NCBI GenBank assembly: GCA_027309085.1 | Contig: DAIDDL010000015.1 | Location: forward strand, 1-64,000 | Source of the DNA: Sulfobacillus sp. | Lineage (GTDB): Bacteria > Bacillota > Sulfobacillia > Sulfobacillales > Sulfobacillaceae | Reading direction: 5' to 3' | DNA length: 64,000 nt | Shown: positions 7,996 through 17,615 of the stretch, piece by piece | How positions within the stretch are numbered: the stretch's first letter is position 1 | How the letters are laid out: each line of letters starts with the position of its first letter | Position numbers and translations under genes: made by a program | The notes under the pieces: model-generated | What the model was told of the DNA's origin: nothing | The model's input: the letters and a program-made list of their open reading frames with translations, nothing else | Databases searched by the model: none

Positions 7996-8739
7996 TCAGG
8001 GCCTGTCGTATTCAATGTGCTCCAGTGTCAGGCCCCGGGGGGGCGCCAGCACCCCCACCTTCTTCTCCCGGGGATTCTCCAGTGCCCGCCTCACCGGGTC
8101 CAGGTTCTGGGTCTCGGCTGCGAGCAGCATCGCTGCCACGGCAATGCGCACCATGTGATAAAGAAATCCTGTTGCTCCCACGTCATACCGCCAGACCGCG
8201 CCTTGGTCGACCATGGACCAGCGGCTCACCAGAATGCGGCGTTCTGTGGTCTTGGCGGTGGATCCTTCGGCCCGGAATGCCCAAAAGTCGTGGGCACCGA
8301 GCAGGAGTTGGGCGGCCGCGTTGAGATGCGTCCAGGACAAAGGTTGGCGAACGGTATAAGCATACCTCGCCAGTCCCGGCCACAAGGGCTCAGGGCCCCT
8401 CGCCACCGTGTAGCTGTAGTACTTGGCACGCGCCGCGCGGACTGGGTGAAAGCTGTCAGCCACCCACTCCGCCCCGCCCACCCGGATGTCTCGCGGCAGC
8501 CGGCGGTTTAACACCGCCGCCACCCGGTCCAGCGGCACAGGCACCGGCCCAGACCACGTCACCACCTGCCCCCGGGCATGGACCCCGGAGTCCGTCCGGC
8601 TGCCGCCTACGATTGCGCCAGAACCCAAAAGACCTTGAAATGATTCTTCCAGTACGCCTTGTATCGTGCGCTGTCCCGGCTGCCTTTGGAATCCGGAAAA
8701 ATCAGTACCGTCGTAGCTGACAATCATCTTTAACAGCAT
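7996..8739 (-). CDS. truA: tRNA pseudouridine(38-40) synthase TruA
   Basis: This 247-residue enzyme isomerises uridines 38-40 in the anticodon arm of tRNAs. The catalytic aspartate is in GGSRTDSGVHARGQV (about residue 50), and the fold segments VSYDGTDFSGFQRQPGQRTI and FLYHMVRIAVAAML are diagnostic. Its ATG at 8739 lies just after the ecfT stop and uses a ribosome site inside ecfT. The order rplQ-ecfA1-ecfA2-ecfT-truA is the usual Firmicute arrangement, so it is probably expressed at the end of the alpha operon. Confidence 0.97.
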   Translation of the reverse strand: MLLKMIVSYDGTDFSGFQRQPGQRTIQGVLEESFQGLLGSGAIVGGSRTDSGVHARGQVVTWSGPVPVPLDRVAAVLNRRLPRDIRVGGAEWVADSFHPVRAARAKYYSYTVARGPEPLWPGLARYAYTVRQPLSWTHLNAAAQLLLGAHDFWAFRAEGSTAKTTERRILVSRWSMVDQGAVWRYDVGATGFLYHMVRIAVAAMLLAAETQNLDPVRRALENPREKKVGVLAPPRGLTLEHIEYDRP

Positions 8740-8740
8740 A

Positions 8741-9451
8741 TCAAATCTTCTCTTTCCAGGCGATGATGAGAAACAGCCACAAGGCCCCTGTCGCCGCCCA
8801 GTCGCGGGCGGTCCATGGTTTTGGCCACGGCGTCACCCCAGCTCGCCAGCCGCGGGTCCACAAGGCCTCCGCAACGTTCTCGCTGCGCAGGATGCTAGCC
8901 ATCACCAGTGGCATCACGAACCGCAGGGCATCGTTCCAGCGCGCCGGGTTTCCGGCCAGTTGCCGGCGCATCCGGGCATCGGCCCGCAAGTGGCGGGCCG
9001 ATGCCCCGAGCACGGGAATAAAGCGCATGGCCACGAGCGCCATCAACGCCAGTTCCCCCGCAGCCGCTCTCGGCCCTATCACGCGCTTCAGCGCCCATTC
9101 CAGATGGCTCACCAACGCCCATAAGGACGTGGCGCGCAAAATCAGCACACTAAACCACAACACCGCAAGAAAACGGATAAACGTCCAGGCCGCCAGGGCC
9201 TCGCGCGTCCGCATGGGCTCCAATGGCCGGTTGGCATAGGCCAGAATCCCCCACAGCGCGGCCCCCGAAAGCAGTGCCAAGCCCTGCCGGGCGGTCATAG
9301 GCTGGCGCAACCGCCACTGGGCCACCACCAGAAGGACAAGCCACAGTCCCATGGCCCATATTTCGGCCGACATATAAATGACGGCAATCCCGATAGCCAA
9401 CGCTTGCACGACCACTAGGGCGTTCAGCGTGCGCCGTGCTTCCAGTGCCAT
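8741..9451 (-). CDS. ecfT: energy-coupling factor transporter transmembrane protein EcfT
   Basis: This membrane scaffold of the ECF vitamin transporter couples the two ATPases to exchangeable substrate-binding S components. It has 236 residues, with hydrophobic helices in the first 120 residues, around ALMALVAMRFIPVL, and at the extreme C-terminus. The coupling-helix motifs appear as ADARMRRQLAG and ENVAEALWTRGWR. The start at 9451 is chosen over an upstream in-frame codon because the upstream part is low-complexity antisense of the ATPase gene. It overlaps ecfA2 by 28 bases. No S-component gene is nearby, so this is a shared (group II) module. Confidence 0.93.
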   Translation of the reverse strand: MALEARRTLNALVVVQALAIGIAVIYMSAEIWAMGLWLVLLVVAQWRLRQPMTARQGLALLSGAALWGILAYANRPLEPMRTREALAAWTFIRFLAVLWFSVLILRATSLWALVSHLEWALKRVIGPRAAAGELALMALVAMRFIPVLGASARHLRADARMRRQLAGNPARWNDALRFVMPLVMASILRSENVAEALWTRGWRAGVTPWPKPWTARDWAATGALWLFLIIAWKEKI

Positions 9452-10200
9452 AACTTCACCGCCTGACCCGCCGCAATCTGGGGATCTATCCACTCCCGCA
9501 GCCCCACCGGCGCGCTGCGGTCCAACAACTCCCGCCACAATTCTTCAAGGCGCCCGCTCGGCGGCACCTGGCGTTCATACCACAATTCTCCCAGATCCCT
9601 GGGCTTGTTGTCGAGTGTGCCCTCGCACCAGTAGCCCTGGTCCACAAATGACAGCACCCACGGCCAGTCATGGCTGGCTATCAGAACCAAATGGTCCTGC
9701 GCCCGTTCAGCCACCCATCTCCGGGTCCGGTCCTTCCACTCGCCGTCCAGGGCCTCGCTCGGTTCATCCAGCAGCAGCACGTCAGGGTTCAAAAGGTCAT
9801 ACACGGCAAAGACCAGGCGGCGTTTCTGCCCTGTGCTCAGTGTCCACGGGGAATCGTCCCAGAAGCCATCCAAGGCCCACCGGGTCCTTACCTGAGCCAC
9901 GGATGCCAAAAAATCCGGAGCAGTGCGTCGGGTTTCCCCATAAGGCCAGAGCATTTCGGCGCTGACCCGGTCTTCTGCGATCTGGTGCTCGGGGTGCTGC
10001 ATCACCAATCCAATCCGGTGCCTGCCACGCTTCACTGTTCCCCCCCGCACCTTCAACTGCCCGGCCAGAAGAGACAGCCACTGGCTCTTTCCCGCGCCAT
10101 TCGGGCCCATCACCGCGTACACGCCTGCTGCAGGCGCCTGCCAGTGCTCGATGAACAGACCGGAATAGGGCAACGTCACCCCTTGCACGGTTATGGCCAC
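9424..10200 (-). CDS. ecfA2: ECF transporter ATP-binding protein (EcfA2)
   Basis: This 258-residue ABC ATPase of the vitamin transporter has a Walker A motif GPNGAGKS. Its signature is the atypical LSTGQKRR, the Walker B is VLLLDEPSEALD, and the H-loop is IASHDWPW. A GTG at 10200 is taken as start; it overlaps the stop of ecfA1 by 10 bases (GTGGCCATAA), and only this start puts the first beta strand at the N-terminus. With ecfA1 and ecfT it makes the asymmetric ATPase pair. The sequence is more diverged than usual EcfA2 proteins, which often run to about 280-290 residues. Confidence 0.92.
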   Translation of the reverse strand: MAITVQGVTLPYSGLFIEHWQAPAAGVYAVMGPNGAGKSQWLSLLAGQLKVRGGTVKRGRHRIGLVMQHPEHQIAEDRVSAEMLWPYGETRRTAPDFLASVAQVRTRWALDGFWDDSPWTLSTGQKRRLVFAVYDLLNPDVLLLDEPSEALDGEWKDRTRRWVAERAQDHLVLIASHDWPWVLSFVDQGYWCEGTLDNKPRDLGELWYERQVPPSGRLEELWRELLDRSAPVGLREWIDPQIAAGQAVKLWHWKHGAR

Positions 10201-10967
10201 AGCATCCGCGCCACCTCTCCCGGGCTCTTGTCCCTGCCCCCGGCTCCAGGTACTTGGGACTCCATTATCTCCCAGAATTCGTGCCACGGGTCAGCGAGAC
10301 GCGCGGCCATGTCTTCATGGCCCAGCCACAGTGCCTGCCCGCCCGCAATCCATAAGCAGCGGTCCGCCACCGCAAGCCACCTCGCGTCGTGACTGATCAT
10401 CACCACGGTCGCGCGTTTCTGTTTCAGTTGGCCCACGAGTTCCCAGAGCGCTACTTGACCCGCCCGGTCCATCATGGCCTCGGGCTCATCCATGACCCAC
10501 ACCTCGGGCCTCTGCGCCACAATGGCCGCCATCGCGGTGCGGTGAAGCTCTCCTCCGGATAAGCTCTGGACCACGCGCTGGAACATTGCCGTGAGGCCCA
10601 GCGCCGCCAGAGCGCCATCCTTGGCATTCTGGTATTCCTGGTAGGAACCCGCGTACCAGCTGGGCGAGATCCCCACATCTTCCCCCACCCGCTCAGCAAT
10701 AACCTGGTGTTCGGGCTCCTGCTGCACCCACCCGACAAGAGTCGGCGGCCATTCCCCACGTTCCGACCCATCTGCCAACATAATTTTTCCGCGGACAGCC
10801 TTGACCGTTCCCGCTAAAAGCCTCGCTAGGGTAGTCTTTCCCCCACCATTCGGTCCCGAGACAAAAATACACTCGCCTCCCTGAATGGTAAAATCCAGGG
10901 AGCCAAGTGCATAATGTGAGTCCTTGCCGTAGTCCGTGCCTACGCCCTCAAAGATGATCGCCGTCAT
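10191..10967 (-). CDS. ecfA1: ECF transporter ATP-binding protein (EcfA1)
   Basis: This 258-residue ABC ATPase has Walker A GPNGGGKTT, signature LSGGELHR, Walker B VWVMDEPEAMMD and H-loop MISHDARW. The D-loop region EPEAMMDRAG differs from the common EPTAGLDP, but the catalytic glutamate is kept. Its ATG overlaps the rplQ stop (TAATG), so translation is coupled to ribosomal protein L17. It pairs with EcfA2 to energise EcfT. Confidence 0.93.
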   Translation of the reverse strand: MTAIIFEGVGTDYGKDSHYALGSLDFTIQGGECIFVSGPNGGGKTTLARLLAGTVKAVRGKIMLADGSERGEWPPTLVGWVQQEPEHQVIAERVGEDVGISPSWYAGSYQEYQNAKDGALAALGLTAMFQRVVQSLSGGELHRTAMAAIVAQRPEVWVMDEPEAMMDRAGQVALWELVGQLKQKRATVVMISHDARWLAVADRCLWIAGGQALWLGHEDMAARLADPWHEFWEIMESQVPGAGGRDKSPGEVARMLWP

Positions 10968-11311
10968 TACACCAGTTCGAGAATGGCCATCGGCGCGGCA
11001 TCTCCGCGGCGAAAGCCTGTTCGCATAATCCGGGTGTACCCTCCGGCCCGTTCTGTGTAGCGCGGACCGATGCTGGTGAAAAGCTTGGTGACAACGTCCT
11101 CATCCAACACATAAGCCAGCGCCTGGCGCCGGGCCGCTAGATCCCCGCGCTTGGCCAAGGTAATCATGTGCTCGACCACGCGGTTTACCTCTTTAGCCCG
11201 CGTCACTGTCGTTTCAATCCGTTCTTCACGCAAGGTCGACGTGACCAGATTTCGGAGCATGGCCCGTCGATGTCCCCCTATGCGCCCCAATTTGCGGTGC
11301 ATGCCTGGCAT
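10967..11311 (-). CDS. rplQ: 50S ribosomal protein L17
   Basis: This 114-residue protein of the large subunit begins with [20 protein letters not shown], the L17 signature, and ends with the conserved [19 protein letters not shown]. It is the last ribosomal gene of the alpha operon, 21 bases after rpoA, and its stop overlaps the start of ecfA1. Confidence 0.98.
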   Translation of the reverse strand: MPGMHRKLGRIGGHRRAMLRNLVTSTLREERIETTVTRAKEVNRVVEHMITLAKRGDLAARRQALAYVLDEDVVTKLFTSIGPRYTERAGGYTRIMRTGFRRGDAAPMAILELV

Positions 11312-11332
11312 AAATCGTTCCCTCCAAAATGG

Positions 11333-12280
11333 CTACTCTTCAGTCGGCTTGAGGCCAACCCCTAAAGCCACTAATTTTTCCTTGACTTCCTCCAGGGACT
11401 TTTTGCCAAGATTTCTGACCTTCATCATATCGTCATCCGTCTTGTTTGTCAGTTCCCCTACGGTATTGATCCCTGCCCGCTTTAGGCAATTGAAGGACCG
11501 AACAGACAAGTCAAGTTCTTCAATAGGCATTTCCAGCAGTCTGTCACGGGAATCTTCATCTCTTTGGGCCCCGATTTCGATGCCGGACCCGGAATCTGTC
11601 AACTCCATGAACAGCTTCAGGTGATCTGAAAGGATTTTAGCCCCCCGCGAGATCGCTTCTTCGGGGCTCAGCGACCCATCCGTCCACACCTCGACCAGAA
11701 GGCGGTCATAGTCGGTAATATGGCCTACCCGCGTGTCCTCCACCCGCCAGTTGACCTTGGTGACTGGGCTGAAAATGGAGTCCACGGGGATGACCCCGAT
11801 GGCTTGGTCCGCACGCTTGTTTTTGTCGGCTGACACGTACCCGCGGCCCCGCTCGATATTCAGTTCCATGCGCAACGCACTGCCCTCATCGACGAATGCA
11901 ATATGCTGCTCCGGGTCTAAAATATCCACATCGGCGTCGCCGATAATATCGCCTGCGACCACCTCGCAGGGACCCTCTTTGTCAATGCGCAAACTGTGAG
12001 GCTCGTCAGACCACAGCCGTAGGGCCAGCCGTTTGAGATTGAGGATGATATCCGCTGTATCCTCAAGCACTCCCGGCACCACGGAAAACTCATGCAACAC
12101 CCCATCAATCCGCACTGATGTGACAGCAGTCCCCGGCAAGGACGACAGGAGTATCCGCCGCAGCGAGTTTCCGAGCGTAATGCCATAGCCGCGGTTTAGC
12201 GGTTCCACTGCAAATTCACCGTAATTTGCGTCGGCGCCATCGTCAACCCGCCGAATTTCTGGCTTTTCAACCTCGGTCAT
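11333..12280 (-). CDS. rpoA: RNA polymerase alpha subunit
   Basis: This 315-residue subunit nucleates core RNA polymerase assembly. The N-terminal domain (about 1-230) includes [20 protein letters not shown]. The C-terminal DNA- and activator-contact domain (about 250-310) includes [20 protein letters not shown] and [12 protein letters not shown]. It lies between rpsD and rplQ in the standard alpha-operon order, 50 bases after rpsD. Confidence 0.99.
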   Translation of the reverse strand: MTEVEKPEIRRVDDGADANYGEFAVEPLNRGYGITLGNSLRRILLSSLPGTAVTSVRIDGVLHEFSVVPGVLEDTADIILNLKRLALRLWSDEPHSLRIDKEGPCEVVAGDIIGDADVDILDPEQHIAFVDEGSALRMELNIERGRGYVSADKNKRADQAIGVIPVDSIFSPVTKVNWRVEDTRVGHITDYDRLLVEVWTDGSLSPEEAISRGAKILSDHLKLFMELTDSGSGIEIGAQRDEDSRDRLLEMPIEELDLSVRSFNCLKRAGINTVGELTNKTDDDMMKVRNLGKKSLEEVKEKLVALGVGLKPTEE

Positions 12281-12330
12281 ATACGATCTGCCTGCAAATG
12301 CAGGCGCCCCCCCTTTCAGATCCCTAATGC

Positions 12331-12954
12331 TTACCGCGAGTAGTACTCGATAATGAGCTGTTCCTGAACGGGCGTGTCAATCTCATCACGGTTCGGCATC
12401 CTCACCATGCTCCCTTTAAACTCGTCGCGCTGTACGTCGAGCCATGCGGGGATGGTGCGTACCGGACTCTCCAGCAGAGCCTTGAATCGCGGCTTTTGCC
12501 GGCTGACTTCCCGCACTTCGACGACGTCACCGGGTTTGACCGAAAAAGAAGGGATATTCACTCGGCGGCCATTGACCGCGAAGTGATTGTGGCGCACCAG
12601 CTGCCGTGCCTCGGCCCGCGATGCGGCAAAGCCCATTCGGTACACCACATTGTCCAGGCGACGCTCTAATAACTGAAGCAAAAGCTCACCGGTGACACCT
12701 GTTTTCGCCGAAGCCTTCTCGAAGTACCGTGAGAACTGGCCCTCCATGATTCCGTAGGTTCTGCGGGCCTTTTGCTTTTCCCGCAGCTGCACCCCGTATT
12801 CAGAAAGTTTACGGCGCCCCTGCCCATGCTGCCCCGGGGGATAAGCCCGCCTCGAGACTGGACACTTGTCAGTAAAGCACTTGTCTCCCTTTAAATACAA
12901 TTTAACACCTTCACGCCGGCACAACCGGCAAGCAGGTCCTGTATAACGTGCCAT
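12331..12954 (-). CDS. rpsD: 30S ribosomal protein S4 (zinc-binding form)
   Basis: This 207-residue primary 16S-binding protein also represses its own operon in well-studied bacteria. Cys9, Cys12, Cys26 and Cys31 give the zinc-binding N-terminus of the C+ form. An S4 RNA-binding domain ([20 protein letters not shown]) follows. Order rpsM-rpsK-rpsD-rpoA is conserved. Confidence 0.98.
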   Translation of the reverse strand: MARYTGPACRLCRREGVKLYLKGDKCFTDKCPVSRRAYPPGQHGQGRRKLSEYGVQLREKQKARRTYGIMEGQFSRYFEKASAKTGVTGELLLQLLERRLDNVVYRMGFAASRAEARQLVRHNHFAVNGRRVNIPSFSVKPGDVVEVREVSRQKPRFKALLESPVRTIPAWLDVQRDEFKGSMVRMPNRDEIDTPVQEQLIIEYYSR

Positions 12955-12981
12955 TCGTGCGCCTCCTTCCTTTCTATTTGT

Positions 12982-13374
12982 TTAGACTCTCCGCCTCTTG
13001 GGAGGACGGCAACCATTGTGAGGAATGGGCGTGACGTCCTTGATCATGCTGACTTCAAGTCCCGCCGCCTGTAACGACCGGATGGCCGCTTCTCGTCCCG
13101 AACCGGGTCCTTTGACAAGCACTTCCACTTCTTTTAGACCATACTCCATGGCCGCTTTCGCAGCCGTTTCGGCGGCCATCTGCGCGGCAAAAGGAGTGCT
13201 CTTCCGAGAACCCTTAAACCCGGCCTGACCTGATGAGGCCCATGACAGCGCGTTCCCTTGTGTGTCCGTAATGGTCACGATCGTGTTGTTGAACGTGGAG
13301 CGAATGTGCGCGGTGCCCCGGTCCACGTGACGCCGATCACGGCGCCTTGTCTTCTGTGTGCGTCGGCTAGGCAT
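12982..13374 (-). CDS. rpsK: 30S ribosomal protein S11
   Basis: This 130-residue platform protein of the small subunit has diagnostic segments [34 protein letters not shown] and the C-terminal [13 protein letters not shown]. It lies 35 bases after rpsM and 27 bases before rpsD in the alpha operon. Confidence 0.99.
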   Translation of the reverse strand: MPSRRTQKTRRRDRRHVDRGTAHIRSTFNNTIVTITDTQGNALSWASSGQAGFKGSRKSTPFAAQMAAETAAKAAMEYGLKEVEVLVKGPGSGREAAIRSLQAAGLEVSMIKDVTPIPHNGCRPPKRRRV

Positions 13375-13409
13375 ATTTCCTTGGATTCCCTCCTAAACTG
13401 TCTGTTTCC

Positions 13410-13787
13410 CTATTTCTTGCGTTTGGCGCCCACGGTGCGCCGCGGCCCCTTGCGCGTTCGGGCGTTGGTTTTGGTCCGCTGCCCCCGCACCGGCAATCCG
13501 CGGCGGTGACGCAGGCCCCGGTACGTGCCAATGTCGATGAGGCGCTTGATGTTCAGCTGCACTTCCCGCCGCAGGTCACCCTCTACCCGGTACTCCGTGT
13601 CAACGATTTGCCGGATCCGGGCAACTTCATCCTCTGTCAAGTCCCGGACACGCGTGTCCCCGTCGACCTGGGTCCTCGTTAAAATCTTACGGGATGCAGA
13701 CAACCCAATCCCGTAAATGTATGGCAATGCGGCTTCCACCCGCTTGTCGCGGGGCAAATCTATTCCTGCAATTCGTGCCACCCTCAA
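13410..13787 (-). CDS. rpsM: 30S ribosomal protein S13
   Basis: This 125-residue head protein of the small subunit contacts the P-site tRNA. It has the N-terminal [20 protein letters not shown] and the basic tail [20 protein letters not shown]. It follows rpmJ by 26 bases. Confidence 0.99.
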   Translation of the reverse strand: MRVARIAGIDLPRDKRVEAALPYIYGIGLSASRKILTRTQVDGDTRVRDLTEDEVARIRQIVDTEYRVEGDLRREVQLNIKRLIDIGTYRGLRHRRGLPVRGQRTKTNARTRKGPRRTVGAKRKK

Positions 13788-13813
13788 ACTCCTCCTTGTG
13801 ACGGTTTGCCCTA

Positions 13814-13927
13814 TTATCCCTGCGCTTGTTTGTGCTTAGGATTTTCGCAGATGACCAACACCCGGCCATGCCGCTTGATAACCTTACACTTTTCGCAGAT
13901 AGGCTTGACAGATGCTCTGACCTTCAT
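13814..13927 (-). CDS. rpmJ: 50S ribosomal protein L36
   Basis: This 37-residue protein begins [20 protein letters not shown] and carries three Cys plus one His in the zinc-binding C+ arrangement (C-x2-C, then C and H near the end). It was read by hand because it is very short. An AGGAGTG site precedes the ATG at 13927. It lies between infA and rpsM, its universal position. Confidence 0.97.
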   Translation of the reverse strand: MKVRASVKPICEKCKVIKRHGRVLVICENPKHKQAQG

Positions 13928-13952
13928 CTGGAACACTCCTTCCCTTATAGCC

Positions 13953-14171
13953 TCACTTGTACCGATAGGTAATTCTTCCGCGAGTCAGGTCATAGGGAGA
14001 TAGTTGCACCGTAACCTTGTCGCCCGGCAAGATCTTGATAAAGTGCATGCGGATCTTCCCTGAAATGTGCGCAAGCACCTTGTGCCCGTTGGAAAGCTCT
14101 ACTCGGAACATTGCGTTGGGCAATGGTTCGATGACCGTCCCCTCGACCTCTATCGCGTCTTCTTTCGACAC
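13953..14171 (-). CDS. infA: translation initiation factor IF-1
   Basis: This 72-residue OB-fold protein blocks the ribosomal A site during initiation. The sequence [20 protein letters not shown] and the end [13 protein letters not shown] are diagnostic. Start is a GTG at 14171 behind a GGGGGG site. The codon directly before it is the stop of an 11-codon ORF with its own good ribosome site, so translation may be coupled. Confidence 0.98.
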   Translation of the reverse strand: MSKEDAIEVEGTVIEPLPNAMFRVELSNGHKVLAHISGKIRMHFIKILPGDKVTVQLSPYDLTRGRITYRYK

Positions 14172-14207
14172 TCAAGTTCCCCCCTTCACCAATTCTTGGC
14201 GCTTCAT
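14172..14207 (-). CDS. 11-residue leader ORF abutting infA
   Basis: ATG at 14207 follows AGGAG with seven bases between. The frame reads MKRQELVKGGT and stops at the base just before the infA GTG. Its last codons contain the infA ribosome site. This could be a leader peptide that couples or tunes IF-1 synthesis, or a chance short frame. No known family is expected at this length. Confidence 0.4.
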   Translation of the reverse strand: MKRQELVKGGT

Positions 14208-14267
14208 ACCCGTTCTCCTATATTTCCCAACCGCCCCAAAAACAAACCTGAATACAGCATCCGATCT

Positions 14268-14273
14268 ATTATA
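14268..14273 (-). promoter_or_regulatory. -10 element for infA and the alpha operon
   Basis: A consensus TATAAT on the minus strand lies about 95 bases upstream of infA, at the end of map. No good -35 hexamer is seen at 16-18 bases, so the promoter would be weak or dependent on other contacts. Confidence 0.4.
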
Positions 14274-14280
14274 CCGGAAT

Positions 14281-15036
14281 TCACGTCTCAATTCGAGTTA
14301 AAATTTCTGGGCCATCGGGATTGATGAAAATGGTATGCTCAAAATGCGCTGACAGCGACCCGTCCCGAGTCACCACGGTCCATCCGTCGTCAAGGACGTC
14401 CACATCGTAGCGGCCAATGTTGACCATCGGCTCGATCGCGATCGCCAGCCCGGGCTTGAGCAGAATCCCCCGCCCAGCCGGGCCGTAATTGGGTACCTGG
14501 GGATCCTCGTGCATCTGATGCCCGATACCGTGCCCCACGTAATCACGGACCACGGAAAAACCGTATTTCTCCACATGAGCCTGGACCGCATGTGAGATAT
14601 CACCAAGGTGGCCACCTGGCTGAGCCGCCTTGATACCCTCGTACAGCGATTCCTCTGTCACCTTCAGGAGCAGTGCTGCGGTCTCATCTGGGGGTTCCCC
14701 CACGAAGGTGGACAACGCAGCATCCCCCACAAACGTATCAACGACCGCGCCCAGGTCGAGACTGACCAAATCGTGCTCCTTCAGCCGACGGCTGCCAGGA
14801 ATGCCGTGCACCACCTCGTGGTTCACCGAAATGCAGACACTCGCGGGGTAGCCGTGGTACCCTTTAAAAATCGGCACCGCGCCCCGAGCCCGAATCTCCT
14901 CATCAGCGATGGCATCCATTTCCCTTGTGGTAACACCCGCCACGGCAGCCGCCTTAAGGATCTGCAGCACCTCGGCAACCACAAGACCCGCCCGGCGCAT
15001 TTTTTCTTTGTCACGGTGACTCTTCAGCTCAATCAT
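14281..15036 (-). CDS. map: methionine aminopeptidase, type I
   Basis: This 251-residue metalloenzyme removes the initiator methionine from nascent proteins. The metal ligands are visible in order: two Asp (LDLGAVVDTFVGDAAL), His (GHGIGHQMHEDPQ), Glu (AIEPMVNIG) and Glu (FEHTIFIN). The ATG at 15036 follows GGAGG and overlaps the end of adk by eight bases, which marks coupling in the spc operon. Confidence 0.98.
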   Translation of the reverse strand: MIELKSHRDKEKMRRAGLVVAEVLQILKAAAVAGVTTREMDAIADEEIRARGAVPIFKGYHGYPASVCISVNHEVVHGIPGSRRLKEHDLVSLDLGAVVDTFVGDAALSTFVGEPPDETAALLLKVTEESLYEGIKAAQPGGHLGDISHAVQAHVEKYGFSVVRDYVGHGIGHQMHEDPQVPNYGPAGRGILLKPGLAIAIEPMVNIGRYDVDVLDDGWTVVTRDGSLSAHFEHTIFINPDGPEILTRIET

Positions 15037-15685
15037 CCACAGCCTCCACAATCCCGACGATCGCAGCAGTGACGTCCGTCACCGGTCCGTTCCCGTCAAC
15101 TTCATGCAACAGGCTCCGTGAACGGTAAAACTCAATCAGCGGAGCGGTTTGCTCGTGATATACCCGCAGGCGGGTCTCCACGGTGTCAGGCTCGTCATCC
15201 GCACGCTGCACGAGACGGCCCCCGCATGCACTACACACATCGGCCGTGACCGGCGCGTCAAACTCGACATGGTACCCGGCACCACAATCCACACAGACCC
15301 GGCGCCCCACCAGGCGCCTCACCAGAAGGCCGTGGGCCACGTTGATATAAATGACGGCCTGCAAGGCGGCGTGCCGCTGTTCCAGCATATGGGTCAGGGC
15401 ATAGCCCTGCGCAATATTGCGCGGGAAGCCGTCCAGAATAAATCCCCGGGCGGTATCCCCCTGATTGAGGCGGTCCTCCACCATCGCTTCCGTCACGTTA
15501 TCCGGAACCAGCAGCCCCTCATTCATGAAGTCCCGCGCTTTTTGTCCCAGTGCCGTATTATCCGCCAAATTCTGGCGGAAGATATCCCCGGTGGAAATGT
15601 GCGGGATGCCATAGCGCCCACTCAGCACGGCTGCCTGAGTGCCTTTACCGGCCCCGGGGGACCCCAGCATAACCAGGTTCAGCAT
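15029..15685 (-). CDS. adk: adenylate kinase (zinc LID form)
   Basis: This 218-residue enzyme interconverts ATP+AMP and 2 ADP. It has P-loop GSPGAGKGTQ and the long LID domain in which C-x2-C (VCVDCGAG) and C-x2-C (VCSACGG) bind zinc, as in Gram-positive bacteria. The start at 15685 has GAGGTGG five bases upstream; an earlier in-frame codon would begin inside that site. It is 10 bases after secY. Confidence 0.98.
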   Translation of the reverse strand: MLNLVMLGSPGAGKGTQAAVLSGRYGIPHISTGDIFRQNLADNTALGQKARDFMNEGLLVPDNVTEAMVEDRLNQGDTARGFILDGFPRNIAQGYALTHMLEQRHAALQAVIYINVAHGLLVRRLVGRRVCVDCGAGYHVEFDAPVTADVCSACGGRLVQRADDEPDTVETRLRVYHEQTAPLIEFYRSRSLLHEVDGNGPVTDVTAAIVGIVEAVDD

Positions 15686-15695
15686 ATGGACCACC

Positions 15696-16976
15696 TCATT
15701 TCATAAACCCCTGATACTGCTTCATCAACATTTGCGCCTGCATCTGTTTCAGCGTATCGAGCGCCACACCGACAATGATCAGGAGAGACGTTCCTCCAAA
15801 ATACATGCCGCTGACCCCCATGCCCATCGTCACGAAACTGGGCAATATAGCAACGATGCCAAGAAACAACGCCCCGATGAGCGTCAGGCGCCCGCTTACC
15901 TTGGCCAGATACTCAGCCGTGGGGCGACCTGGCCGGATACCGGGAATGTAGCCGCCGCCCTTCTTCAGGTTATCAGCCACGTCGTCCACCTTGAAAACCA
16001 CCTGCGTATAGAAGAACGTAAACACCACCACCAGCAAAAACTCGGCCGCGATATAGATTGGCGACGTGAAGCCGAAGTTGTGCTCCAGCGCCGTGACCCA
16101 TCCCCCCTTAAAAAACTGCCCCACGGTGTAAGGCAAGATCAATAGGGAAATGGCGAAAATCACGGGGATGACGCCGGCCTGGTTGACGCGGATTGGCAAA
16201 TGAGTCGACTGCCCCTGATACATCCGCCGACCCACAACCCGTTTGGGATACTGAACCGGGATCTTCCTCTGACCCTCGTTCACATACACCACGGCGGCAA
16301 TAATCGCCACCGCAATGATGAGAAAAATAATGATTTTAGGCCAGCTCACAATGCCCGCCTGGATGTATTTGTATAGTTGCTCAACCCCAAAAGGGAGGCG
16401 CGAGATGATTCCGAAAAACACCAAAAGGGAAATGCCATTCCCCACCCCTTTGTCGGTGATCTCCTCGCCAACCCACATTAAGATAGTGGAGCCCGTCAAC
16501 AAAAGCATCGCAGTCAGCAGCAGCGAACCCACATCATGATGGATGTACGCAAATTCTCCGTGCGAAGAGTATCCGTAGAGATAATAGGCAATGCCCAGCG
16601 CCTGCAAACTTCCCAGTCCCAAAGAAAGCCAGCGCGTGACCTTCGTCATCTTCTTCTGACCTTCTTCGCCCTCCTTGGACCATTCTTCCACGGAGGGGAT
16701 GACTACGGTCATCAACTGCATGATAATGCTGGCATTGATATACGGAATGATACTCAGCGCAAAGATGGATAGCGTAGCCGTGGCACCGCCAGAGAACAGG
16801 TTTAACAACGCAAAGATGGTTGCTCCGTGTGTAAAGAGGCTCTGAATGACAGAGGCGTGGACGCCCGGAATTGGAACATGGGCGCCCACTCTAAACACCA
16901 CCAGCATCAATAGCGTAAACAAAATCCGCTTGTTCAGTTGCGACGACCGAAACGCATTCATCATGTTTTGAGCCAT
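15696..16976 (-). CDS. secY: protein translocase subunit SecY
   Basis: This 426-residue pore-forming subunit of the Sec translocon has the ten-helix pattern. Known segments are FRVGAHVPIPGVH at helix 1, IPYINASIIMQLM at helix 2, and QYPKRVVGRRMYQGQSTHLP in a cytoplasmic loop. The late part of the protein is GGGYIPGIRPGRPTAEYLAK. It lies between rplO and adk in the spc operon. Confidence 0.99.
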   Translation of the reverse strand: MAQNMMNAFRSSQLNKRILFTLLMLVVFRVGAHVPIPGVHASVIQSLFTHGATIFALLNLFSGGATATLSIFALSIIPYINASIIMQLMTVVIPSVEEWSKEGEEGQKKMTKVTRWLSLGLGSLQALGIAYYLYGYSSHGEFAYIHHDVGSLLLTAMLLLTGSTILMWVGEEITDKGVGNGISLLVFFGIISRLPFGVEQLYKYIQAGIVSWPKIIIFLIIAVAIIAAVVYVNEGQRKIPVQYPKRVVGRRMYQGQSTHLPIRVNQAGVIPVIFAISLLILPYTVGQFFKGGWVTALEHNFGFTSPIYIAAEFLLVVVFTFFYTQVVFKVDDVADNLKKGGGYIPGIRPGRPTAEYLAKVSGRLTLIGALFLGIVAILPSFVTMGMGVSGMYFGGTSLLIIVGVALDTLKQMQAQMLMKQYQGFMK

Positions 16977-16977
16977 C

Positions 16978-17415
16978 TCAAATCACCTCGGCTCGTCCGG
17001 AAACCGCCTCGATCTTTTCCTTGGCTGACTTGGAAAACGCATTCACTTGCACAGTCAGGGCGCGGTCTAACTCTCCTTCACCGAGAATCTTCACGGGCAA
17101 ATTGCGCCGCACTAAACGCTGCTGCTTAAGCAGGGCCACTGTCACCACAGTCTCTGCGTCGAACCTGCCGAGGTCGCCCACGTTCACGATCTCATATTCG
17201 ACACGAAAGGGATTTTTAAATCCCCGCTTAGGTAAGCGCCGCTGCAAGGGCATCTGCCCTCCCTCAAATCCGGGGCGAATGCTTCCTCCGGAACGAGCCT
17301 TCTGACCTTTGCTGCCACGTCCCGCTGTCTTACCCAGTCCGGACCCCAAACCTCTGCCGCGGCGCGTCTTCTTTTGATGACTGCCGGGTATTGGCTGTAG
17401 TTCATGAAGCCTCAT
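16978..17415 (-). CDS. rplO: 50S ribosomal protein L15
   Basis: This 145-residue protein has a basic glycine-rich N-terminus ([20 protein letters not shown]) followed by [17 protein letters not shown]. The ATG at 17415 overlaps the rpmD stop by ATGA and follows GGGAGGAGGG, so longer frames are rejected. Confidence 0.98.
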   Translation of the reverse strand: MRLHELQPIPGSHQKKTRRGRGLGSGLGKTAGRGSKGQKARSGGSIRPGFEGGQMPLQRRLPKRGFKNPFRVEYEIVNVGDLGRFDAETVVTVALLKQQRLVRRNLPVKILGEGELDRALTVQVNAFSKSAKEKIEAVSGRAEVI

Positions 17416-17615
17416 TTCGTACCCTCCTCCCCATCCGGAACTTCTTCGACTTTCACCAGGTGCCGAATTTTGTGCACCATCCCGCGTATGGAGGCATTGT
17501 CTTCGAATTCCACGGTCCGCCACATCTTGCGAAGCCCGAGGCGGCTCGCTGTGTCCTTCTGCTCCTGGGCGTACCCGATGGCACTTTTGACCAGCGTTAT
17601 GCGCAGTTTAGCCAC
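17412..17615 (-). CDS. rpmD: 50S ribosomal protein L30
   Basis: This 67-residue protein begins [20 protein letters not shown] and has the L30 core [20 protein letters not shown]. It overlaps rpsE by eight bases and rplO by four, so translation is coupled. Confidence 0.97.
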   Translation of the reverse strand: MAKLRITLVKSAIGYAQEQKDTASRLGLRKMWRTVEFEDNASIRGMVHKIRHLVKVEEVPDGEEGTK

